The notes below the pieces were generated by a model. The model was not told the DNA's origin. It did no database searches and was given only the letters and a program-made list of their open reading frames with translations. Shown in pieces: positions 54,560-64,000 of a stretch of DNA of 64,000 bases. Origin of the DNA: Antedon mediterranea (taxonomy: Eukaryota; Echinodermata; Crinoidea; Comatulida; Antedonidae); contig NC_092674.1 of the NCBI RefSeq assembly GCF_964355755.1, forward strand, positions 16,499,001-16,563,000, written 5' to 3'. The position numbers were made by a program, and so were the translations under genes. Each line of letters starts with the position of its first letter. Position 1 is the first letter of the stretch.

Positions 54560-56027
54560 CAGTAGAAGTCATTCCCCTAAAGAATTATGTTTATATATAA
54601 ATCCAGCAATGCAACACGCATTAAACTTAGGATCCTCTTAAGTGTGAACAAAATTGTAAGAAATTCAGGAATACAGTGGACTGAGTATGAATATTCGAAG
54701 TATTATAAATGCCGCATTGTGGTATTTTGCATGGTTGGTTGTATCCAGAAATGATCAACCAGCTGGGTAGTATACACAAACGCGTATGATTTTAGAGGAA
54801 AAAAATTAACAGTCACATAAAATGTTGTTTTTCAAAGTTCTAATTTCATAATAGTCTCCAGATTGTTTTTAAATTAAGTTTTTGATATTTTTTTTTTGTT
54901 GAGTTATAGATTAGTATGTTGCTGTTTTGTTTCCTTTACATCCCAAATTACAGAAGACATATTACATAGGATACTAAGTTATGCACACAATGTAAAGATG
55001 GTGTAATGTCAGTATATGAGAGTAATACAATTATGCATAATGTCAATTATGAATGCATTCTTAACTATTATAGTAATATAAGTAGCCCTAAGTAAAACAT
55101 AGTTAAAGACGAAAACGAATCAAAAGACACGTTGATAAACCTAATTTAAAAGAACACATCAATCAATCAAAAGGCCAACATCTATCATACCTGTTAATTT
55201 TCAATAAAAAAAAGAAAGATCAAAACAAATCTTTAGTATATTGTTTGTTTTCTGCTGAGAAATGTAATGCATATATCAAGAAAACGTAACGCTTCCTAAA
55301 ATAAGTGTTTAGTCAATATTAATATACGCGTTACATGACAGGAAATTAAGGTACATTCCGCTCACAGCCTTCACCTGAAGTTTATGTCCACTATCCTTTC
55401 TTTTAATTTATTTGTTTTACCTCAAATAAAAAATTTAAAGTGAAAAAGCCTAATAGAAAGCAGTATACAGTAACACGTCTTAAGCTGCTGCCAGTTGTGA
55501 AGATATGATAAAAATGTTGATTTCAGAAAATCGCGCGTTCAAATTTCATTAAAATGCAACATGACGTTACATAACATTATGTTTGTACATTCTAATGAGA
55601 TATGACGTTTTCAAAATAATGTATAATCTTCCTAATTTTACAAACTTTTTAAAGTTAAGCCTACATGTGCGCAATTTGTCACATTAAATGTGCTCGTATA
55701 ACCAGCATTGATGTCGAATAATAGTCCTAAGGTTTGACAAATGCACTTCAGATTGTGCTTTAAAAAAGTGCGCACGTAACGCATTGGAATTTACGAAACG
55801 CCTCAAAAAGATTTTAAACTCTTATCCATCAAAAACATTTAATAATTTTTTTAAACATTTGTTTAAAATTTGACACATAGGCCTACTTACATGCATAATC
55901 TGCCATTCTTTGATAACGCATGACTTGAAGTTTGTGACTACTTTAATTCTAGGGGTCCAGTTATGAAATATTGTAAAAACCTTTTTTTAATTCAATTTGA
56001 ATAGAAAACAACGATAGGCCTACGGTA
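54560..56027. other. Intergenic, no gene seen
   Basis: AT-rich. 55460-55880 has decayed sequence in the style of the 44868-47620 modules (ATGACGTTAC, GTGCGCACGTAACGC), too diverged to align by eye. Confidence 0.4.
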
Positions 56028-56363
56028 GAAACTAATACTTTAGAGACATTGTCTAACTAAAACAACACATTTTTACATTTGCGGGTGGCGGGTGACATGT
56101 TTTTACATTTGTGATATTAGGTTGCCTAGAATACAAAGTATTCCATGATTTGTTTTAATTCTAGCGGCGTATGTTGCGTGCGCGACACATGAGTTGAAAC
56201 TAATACTTTAGAGACATTGTCTAACTAAAACAACACATTTTTACATTTGCGGGTGGCGGGTGACATGTTTTTACATTTGTGATATTAGGTTGCCTAGAAT
56301 ACAAAGTATTCCATGATTTGTTTTAATTCTAGCGGCGTATGTTGCGTGCGCGACACATGAGTT
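56028..56363. repeat. Perfect or near-perfect 168-bp tandem duplication
   Basis: 56028-56195 and 56196-56363 appear identical (GAAACTAATACTTTAGAGAC ... GACACATGAGTT). This is a recent duplication or an assembly artefact. No coding sense. Confidence 0.93.
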
Positions 56364-57285
56364 GCGTTCTAACACTCACTTCCCGTCAAAGCGAAATCAA
56401 AACGAACAAGTACGGTAGAGCAACTGTTCACTGAACTACGCTGTTACGCAAAAGAATCCGTTAAAGATGTATTGTCCCCTTGGACATTTTTTCTTGTTTT
56501 TGTTGAATATGCCATTTTAATATCACATAATAGTTCACTTTGACCAAAAATTGGATTGGAAAAAAGATGTATTCACCTGAAAAACTGTAATTTAAAGCAA
56601 AACTTAGAACTTAACAATTTATTTTGTCATATTTTTACATATTGGTGATAAAACTTTGTTGTGTACTGTGATTATGTTTAAAGTTGGCGTTCAAATACGA
56701 TGGTAATATTTTATGAACAGTACCTATTTAATTTGAACAACTCTATTTCAACATTCAAAATCTTAATTTGTCTATCTCTTTTTGTCCAACATTTTTCTTT
56801 TACTTTTTTGTGATGGCAAAATACCATGATGAACATGCGTAATCAAAATGATGTTGAATACGAGCAGAACATTTTCTGGCGTTTTAAGGAATGATGCCTG
56901 TCTATATAACAACTTTTGTCTGGTACCAATTTTGTTTACAACTAGCAACATTTTCACTTGTTAACGACTGGTCAAGTGATAGATAGGTAATTTAAACAAG
57001 ACGATTCCTTAATGAAAACTCCATTAGGCCTACAACTGACCAAAAACTCATTCAATTGCTTTACTTTGTGATTAGTTCAAAATAGAATAGCTTCTGTTTT
57101 ACCACTTAAGTGAATTGATACTTTGTTGTTGACCAACTATTCATTACATGAATCTAGTTATCTAGGCTACTTTATTTATTAGCAAATGAGATCGGATCGT
57201 TGTTTGACATATTTAAAACACTGTCGTCTGCATATAGCAGAAGCTTACTTGGCATGTCATTAACGTAGCAAAGAAAAAGCAGGGA
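56364..57285. other. Intergenic, no feature seen
   Basis: AT-rich sequence without recognised genes or repeats. Confidence 0.5.
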
Positions 57286-57364
57286 TCCATTGTAATCGAT
57301 CAGGATAGGAAGCGTTTTCGAGATATAAGAGGTCAAAGTTCAAAATTGACCAATTACAACAGTG

Positions 57365-57398
<34 letters not shown>

Positions 57399-58490
57399 TA
57401 ATAGTTCATTCTTATATAGCGCATATAACCAAGCTTTCAAGTATTCTAACCAATTTATTGAAACACAATTTGGTCTTTTCTTACATTTTTATGATTATAT
57501 GTATCTATTCAATCACCTTATGAAAAAAAAATCCTTCGCGATTAAAAGTCAAATGTCAATATTGTCCAATCATAGAACTTACCTATAAAACCAAATAAAA
57601 ACTAACAATTAACATAAAATTTTATGTAAAATAGTCCGCCAGCAAAGGGTTTAACTTGCAATGTTTTCTATATTTTTTTTGTATGGATTTTGATTCTTGA
57701 TACCATCAGAATGAAGAAGAATTTTTTTTAGTGGATGGCTGTCAGCATTGAGCAATTTACATAATTAGCAAAAACAAAATTCCCGCTATTTTCATAAAAT
57801 ATGCTATATATCTGGAAATACTGGACGTAGTGAGATATTGTTGGTGTCAAATTGTTCACAATGTATATGTTTATATTAGCTCTAGTAGATTTTTTTTTCT
57901 AAAATTGACCGGAAACTCAATTTTTAGCAATTTTGACCTTTGACCTTTTCGCTATATCTAAGTAACGGTAGGTCGGAGAGAAAACAAAACTAGGAGCAGA
58001 TTGTTTTCAAGATATACATTTATATTCAGTTTAACAGATGATATTGCTTGAAAATTACCGGAAGTGTGGTTATTGACCTTTCACATAATTAAACAAGTTT
58101 ATTCTATATTATAATAACATAAATTAATTTGTCGTAGGGAGCTAATTTTGGTGTCAAATTGTTCGCAAGATATATGTTTATACTTTTTTTCCCAAAAGTG
58201 ACCGGAACATGTAATTTTTGTGTATTAGCATTTGACCCGCTTTTCTCAATAACGACATATAGTCCAGATCCCTATGTCAAAAAAAGTGCCTTCGTGTGCA
58301 GATCATGGGGAAAGTGTAAACATTGTGTTTTATGAATATTTGAATCATGCTGGTTATAAAAACCCATGTTGTCAAATTTCTAAAATTCATCTTTGACCTC
58401 TGACCTCAATTTGAATGTTTTAACCCATTGAAAACAAAATGGTCATATCTTTGCAACGCTTAGATTAAATGAAATAATTTTAGTGTCAAA
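57286..58490. repeat. Dispersed TGACC repeat region with DR1 motifs and ATA microsatellite
   Basis: Three or more rounds of the module (GGTGTCAAATTGTTCACAAT, ATTGACCGGAAACTC). DR1-type sites: AGGTCA-A-AGTTCA at 57330, TGACCT-T-TGACCT at 57934, TGACCT-C-TGACCT at 58394. An (ATA)n tract at 57366-57402 interrupts it. Confidence 0.65.
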
Positions 58491-58498
58491 TTATTTGG

Positions 58499-58596
58499 GA
58501 GTAGTTGTCCAGGGGGTAGTTGTCCTAAGGGGGTATTTGTCCGGGGGGGTATTTGTCCGGGGGGGGGGGGTAGTTGTCCTAAAGGGGTAGTTGTCA
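58499..58596 (+). repeat. G-rich minisatellite, 16-18-bp unit
   Basis: Five to six units of GGGGGTAKTTGTCC, with G runs of 4 to 12. It abuts the left end of the next element and could form G-quadruplexes. Confidence 0.85.
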
Positions 58597-58597
58597 T

Positions 58598-60197
58598 CAG
58601 GGGTGGCGCCAGGATCTTCCCGACGCGGGGGCTACATTCCCCGACGAGGGGGCTATGCGAGCATCACTAGGCTGGGGGCCAGGGGGACGCCAAGGGCCCG
58701 GTGGGGGTCCAGGGGGCGACGCCCCCGGAAGCAATGCGTTCTAGCGTCATTTGAGGTCTTTTTAATCAGATTTAGGGTAGCCATTTTTTCCATTTTTTAT
58801 AATGCATAAATAAAATACTGCGTGCAAAAAAACGATGCGCGATGACTGTTTCAATCCATATTTTTCAATTTAAAAATTAAAAGTTCAAAGAAAATTTAGA
58901 AAAATAGAGTTGGAGGTCCCGGAAATTGGACTTATTATACTTCAAAACATGAAAACAAATTTATAAGTCCCTATCATGGTTGTGACTGAGCTAAGAAATG
59001 TTTGAAAAATAGAGATGTTAGGTCCCGGAAAATGTACTTCTTGTTCTTCGAAATATGACCAGCTTTATTGTTGAGGCTGAGCTAAGAAAATGTTTAAAAC
59101 TAGAGCTGCAGGTCTTCAAAAAATTGCATTTTATACTTTGGAAACATCAGGCCTAGAGGCTTAAAAAAACGCAAGCGTAGACCTTTTTCAGTCGGGGAAA
59201 TAAGTTTATTCCTCCCAGGTGTATGCATGCGTACCATCTGGACTTCCGAGTGGTGAGAAATTCATGACATACAGGATATTGAAAATGTAATAACTTAGCT
59301 ATTATAAAGATGTTGGCTAAGCAAAAATGGCATGTTTTTTTGTTTAGTAATGGATGAAAAATTTATTTTAGGTGCCCCACGGTACAGAAGGTTACTTGTA
59401 AATTAAAAAATTGGTGAACATACGAAAAATTAACATAATTCGTTTTTGCTGTAGTGTAGCGTACGTCGACGCAGTACACGACGTAACCGTCGGTAAACTT
59501 CGCCTGGAAAATAACTACAGTACACATTTTGGTCCCTGGAGGGAACATGATATTACGCGTCTCGACCCAACGTTGAACGATTCGTACAAAGGGATACCGC
59601 CAGACAAGTGCGTACCTAGCTATTGTTTAGTAGTAAGTTAGATCGCTGGCAATAATGAATGCATATAAAGTGCATAATATCACTCTGACGTACTCTCACG
59701 GTCAATGAAACGTCGCGGTTTTCTAGGCGCTGAAGCTAGCTACGAAGTGAACGCGAACGCTTTTTACTGTACAGGTATATTATATTCCCCGACAAAAAGT
59801 ACACGCGTTTCCTTCGGTAACCGTCGGTAAACTTCGCCTGGAAAATAACTACATTACACATTTTGGTCCCTGGATGAAACTTGATATCACGCGTCTCGAC
59901 CCAACGTTGAACGATTCGTACAAAGGGATACCGCCAGACAAGTGCGTACCTAGCTAATGTTTAGTAGTAAGTTAGATCGCTGGCAATAATGAATGCATAA
60001 AAGTGCATATTAGCCCTCTGACGTACTCTCACGGTCAATGGAACGTCGTGGTTTTCTAGGCGCTGAAGCTATATGAAGTGAACGCGAACGTTTTTTACTG
60101 TATATTATATTCCCCGACAAAAAGTACCCGTGTTCCCCGACGGGGGGGCTAGGCTTAGAGCCCCCGTAGCCCCCCCCCCCCGCTGGCGCCACCACTG
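58598..60197. mobile_element. 1.6-kb TIR element with internal direct repeats
   Basis: Ends CAGGGGTGGCGCCAG and CTGGCGCCACCACTG form ~15-bp imperfect inverted repeats, continuing into G- and C-rich CCCCGACG blocks. Inside, 59485-59818 recurs at 59819-60125 (period 334 bp, GTCGGTAAACTTCGCCTGG shared). No target duplication was identified and no transposase is present. Confidence 0.65.
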
Positions 60198-60199
60198 AT

Positions 60200-60800
60200 C
60201 CGGATACGATATAATTATGGCTCTGCTCCATGGCTCACATGGCGCCACCCATTAGCTTTATTCTATCCCACAATGCCTTTCGAAATTGTTACGCGCTTCG
60301 GACGAACAGGAGATTCTTGTGTTATAAGCAAAGATCTTATATACTAAAGATGTGACACTTCCCGCGTTTACGCGTAACACTTTAGAAGCGTCAAATTATA
60401 GTGCGCCCCCTCGCTTAAACAAGTAACGAACTTTTGCGTGACGATGATCGCACAGTATTCTTTAGAAAATGGGATTGAGGAGTCGCGCCAAAGTTTGAAT
60501 GGTTAAGAAACAATGAATGAAAAGAGAAAAAGTGGAGGGATGTACTGTACTATTTGTATTGTTCCCTGGTTATATTACTTATCCGTTGAGTAGCCATAAC
60601 AAACAATTTTTAATTGAATCTTATACTTAAAATTTATGAAATTCAACCGTTAGTTATTTAGTGGTTTTAGGTTAGGTTTAAGTATTTGATTTTAGGCCCT
60701 AACCAATTTGAAAATCAATTAGCATGCACGTAGACGTCCTATAATTACGTAAACGTTAATTATGATAAAGCAAAAACTCACTAGACAATATTATTAATTT
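60200..60800. other. Intergenic, no feature seen
   Basis: Low-complexity-free sequence with no recognised gene. Confidence 0.4.
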
Positions 60801-60805
60801 ACAGG

Positions 60806-60985
60806 TGTGCAAAATGGGCCCAGAACACACGACGCGCGGATTTGAGAACGAAACCAAGTTCCTATTTACACCGTAATTGCCACTTGTGCAATATTCATTT
60901 CGAAGAATCTCAAATACTGATGGTCACAAGAAGATTGTATGGAATGCCGTCCCTACAATATTTGATGTCCCAAATCCACCACACC
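60806..60985 (+). pseudogene. THAP zinc-finger exon remnant
   Basis: After an acceptor-like TTTACAG, the reading is CAKWAQNTRRADL, SSYLHRNCHLCNIHFEESQ, then in a shifted frame NTDGHKKIVWNAVPTIFDVP. This is the C-terminal two thirds of a THAP domain (K-W, RRADL, C-x2-C-x2-HF with Cys/His ligands, AVPTIF). A donor-like GTAGTT follows PHQ. One internal indel breaks the frame. It could be an ancestral exon of a THAP gene or a P-element-like transposase. Confidence 0.65.
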
Positions 60986-61177
60986 AAGTAGTTAATGTCC
61001 TATCTATCTGTGAAAGATTTTTGTTTCTAACTTTAACAAATACTGTATTTTTAAAAATGTATATGAATGTAAATGTGGTTACTTCTTAACATCAAAATAA
61101 TCTTAGTCTTATGTATATACTGTTCAAAAGATATGTATTTTTTAACAATGTACCTTATAAATAAGAGAAATATATAA

Positions 61178-61474
61178 ATGTGCATATATACATATATTAT
61201 TTATATTTATAGAACTATAATAAAAGTGGGACGAACCCACACAAGACAAAAAAAAAACTTTAACAAATACTTACATACATCAAACATCAGCAGAAAAATA
61301 AAGTTAAAAATCGCTACCATGTTACATAGATTTGGTATGAAGTTGAATCTTTGTTCACCAGCAATTGAAACATTGCTAATTGAAACGTACGTAAACCTAC
61401 GCATATTCTTCAACAGAGACATAATCAGTGATAAGAAGAACAGTAAAAAATTAATTAAAGTATCACATTTATGA
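61178..61474 (+). other. Open segment 3' of the THAP remnant, uncertain
   Basis: A 98-codon frame with RKIKLKIATMLHRFGMKLN and IETYVNLRIFFNRDIISD. It may be the tail of the THAP-type protein. The octapeptide KLKIATML also appears at about 12100, near a SINE fragment, so a repeat origin is possible. Confidence 0.25.
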
Positions 61475-62344
61475 GGTATGGTAAAGTTGTAGGAGGTCTG
61501 TACGCGCCCCGGTCTGTGCATTATCGGCTAGAAATGATGATCATTACGACGGTCTGGTATGATGATTGAATAATTGTAAATATGATGATTTTATTTCAAT
61601 GTTTCTACATTTTTTATATTTCTTTTGGGTGGCCTGTGCATCATTTTCGCAATAGTTATTGAGTTAATTTTAAACTGAGACTACTATAACATAACTAATT
61701 GTTATCTCAGGTTTTAAATAAATTATGATAATAAATAATGAATGTCATGGCGAATGATGGGTACATGTATGCCTAGTATGAATTGTCTCAGAATTGACTA
61801 TCATAATCTGTTTCATATCATGCCTGTAGGCTTAAGCCTGTGATTGTTTATAAATATATTCCGAAAAATTACTGCAATAAAATAGTCGAAGTAGTGATTT
61901 TAAAAAGTGACTTCTTGTTCTTTTTTAATTGTTTATAACACACTATTTGACTACTATATTTTCCTAATCTGCACTGTTTTGCTGCTGGATGAAAAAGAAG
62001 AACACATCAAGAACAAAAACGGAATACGATGCGCTTAGTGTTAATACCAGAGCAGACTCGCATAAATAAGTAGTAGTGCGGATGATGTGAGTGATGATTA
62101 CTCCTAGATGATGATTTTGAGGATGATGATAAACATTCAATAATAACAACAATATTCAGTAATTAAAACAAATAGAGATATACAAAGTACAGGAAATAAG
62201 TCTATCATTATAATTTAATCGCACATTACCGCAATTATTGTGATGAAAAAAATTGAGTATTCAGTTACAACACAGTAGACATATCTGATCCATAAATCTA
62301 CTTGTTTGAGCGAGGGCGCTCTATAAAATGAGCTCCATGCACGT
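61475..62344. other. Intergenic, no feature seen
   Basis: AT-rich, nothing recognised. Confidence 0.5.
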
Positions 62345-63790
62345 AAAATTCCGAGAGTGTCCCATCTTTAGTATATTTTTGATATTGATCAAGGAGTAAA
62401 GCAAGGGTGCGTTTTATCACCTGTTTTATTTAGCATCTACATAAATGAGTTTACCAAAATGTTAAGATCCAAGGATATAGGTATTAGAGTAAATGATACA
62501 TGGATGGGTAGCCTTTTTTGGGCTGATGATATTGTATTATTAGCTAACAATGAACTGGAAATGAAAAGAATGTTAGACCTTGCAGGAAATTTTGCTAAGG
62601 AATGGAAATTATGCTTTAATTTTGAAAAGTCAAATATACTGATAACTGGTAAACGTGTTGATAAAGTAAGACAATGGAAATTAGGTAATGGCTTTATATC
62701 TGAAACTGAATCATATAAATATCTCGGTGTACATATTTCTAGTAAATTAAATGATGACCATATACAAATTGAGAATGTTATAAAAAAAGGTCAAAGATTA
62801 ACAGAGTATATTATGGGGATACTCTGTGGAGATCGATAGTTCTCCAATCTATCAACTATGGTTGTTCAGTATGGTGCTCTTTAAGTAGAATAGATATAGA
62901 TAAACTAGAGCGTCTCCAGCTCCAAATGGCGCGTTACGGTATATCTTAAAAGCACCTCGAAATACACCTTGTGCCGCCTTATATGGAGAGCTTGGTTGGT
63001 CTCCAATTAACGATATTCATAACGCTCTTCGTATGAAATACTTCCATAGAATTATAAAGATGGAAAACTATCGATGGCCAAAAATTATGTTTATTGGAAT
63101 GCTACAACTTAATTGTGAATTTAAAGACTTAAGGTATAAGTTTCTATCTTGTATAAACGATATTCTCTTGAAGTGTAATTGTGAATCCAAAAATATTTTC
63201 ACCACTCTCTCAAATTATAAAGAAGTCTACTTTCCAATTTATGAAATCTTAAGAAAACTTAACTATATAATGATAGATGAATGGAGAATTGAATTACAAA
63301 ATAAATCAAGTCTCCACATCTATGAAACATTAAAATCAAAACCTGGACTTAAAAATTTCTTAATTGATAAAACTAATTTTGAAGGTGCTGCATTAAAATT
63401 TAAAGCTCGTTCAAATACTCTACCTTTGAATGATAGAACTGCAAATTGGAATATTGATAATAATAAAAAATGTAAATTGTGCGGTACAAATTCGGACGAA
63501 GACATCCATCATTTCATCCTTAATTGTCCAGCTTTAAATAATATACGTAATCAGGAATTATTTAATTTATATGTGGATATGTATAGAAATCGCAGCAAAG
63601 ATATGTTTGATACTTTTTATACTTCTCATGAAAATGACAAACTTAAATATATTTTGGGATACTCAGATAATTTAATTGATGAAGAGTGTGAAAATATTTT
63701 GGATAGTTTTTGTAAAAGATACCTAAAACAAGCATGGAAATTTCGAAATGATTCACTGAATTCCATGACTCAATAACTATGTTATCTACA
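62345..63790 (+). pseudogene. LINE ORF2 3' half, frameshifted
   Basis: Starts within RT: DQGVKQGCVLSPVLFSIYIN, then the palm box GSLFWADDIVLLANNELEM (Trp in place of Tyr/Phe before ADD) and YKYLGVHISSKLNDD. Frameshifts and a stop at 62839-62950 separate it from a 247-codon frame (63033-63776) covering LGWSPINDIHNALRMKYF, an RNA-binding region and a C-terminal zinc knuckle CKLCGTNSDEDIHHFILNC. The C terminus is intact and the 5' part is missing, as is usual for 5'-truncated LINEs. Confidence 0.88.
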
Positions 63791-64000
63791 TTGCTACATT
63801 AAGTAAATTGAAAAAAAAAGTGGTTCGTAATAAGCTGTGTTTATCAGTTGATTTTATTTTATTTTATACACTTTTACTATATCTTGTTTTGTATTCATTG
63901 TGTAAAGTAATGATCTACTGTACGTATCGATGTAAATTGGGGGGGGGGGGGGGATAGGAGTTGATAGTTGCTTTTGCCTTTTTTTACTTTTCTGTTAGTG
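63791..64000. other. Right edge, LINE 3' flank
   Basis: AT-rich with a G15 run at about 63939-63953. No tail or target duplication was identified. Confidence 0.4.

Noticed and set aside
58591-58809. 72-codon Gly/Arg-rich frame
   Set aside because: It is made of the G-rich end of the TIR element and has no homology or neighbours supporting it.

Overview
The window is animal genomic DNA: AT-rich, with GT-AG introns, and dense in LTR, LINE, SINE and DNA-transposon remnants. The style (TGACC-rich dispersed repeats, RTE-like LINEs, tRNA-derived SINEs, THAP, OTU and pogo remnants) suggests a marine invertebrate. An echinoderm is a guess that the sequence alone does not prove.

The one host gene recognised is on the + strand. 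It is the C-terminal ~70% of an ABCC-family (MRP5/ABCC5-like) full ABC transporter, read from 16 coding exons between 7730 and 52870. The exons join in phase into 997 codons: the end of TMD1, NBD1, a charged linker, TMD2, NBD2 and the stop. A poly(A) signal lies 32 bp past the stop. Earlier exons must lie left of the window.

Most other sequence is mobile DNA, largely inside this gene's introns. 1-6127: a coding-intact Ty3/gypsy element (minus strand) inserted in a LINE that continues to ~7654. 16933-23145 (intron): RTE-derived repeats and copy A of a large element carrying a 30-bp minisatellite. 24404-39774 (intron): a nested pile. An RTE-type LINE (38645 to 25045, minus) was broken by a tRNA-derived SINE, by copy B of the minisatellite element (with ~540-bp terminal inverted repeats) and by a second gypsy-like LTR element (25393-32740). 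That LTR element itself holds a MITE and an open zinc-finger ORF with a poly(A) tail, and its Pol ends in a PHD finger. MITE and pogo-like remnants follow. 42274-52768 (intron): LINE fragments, a 58-bp perfect palindrome, a 2.7-kb CRE-rich repeat array, and a ~3.7-kb inverted-repeat element with RFX X-box-like palindromes.

Right of the gene (52871-64000) no intact host gene is recognised. It holds a decayed OTU-peptidase-bearing element, a 168-bp tandem duplication, DR1-bearing repeats, a G-rich minisatellite, a 1.6-kb TIR element, a broken THAP-domain exon and the 3' half of a frameshifted LINE (62345-63790). No rRNA, stand-alone tRNA gene or CRISPR array was seen.
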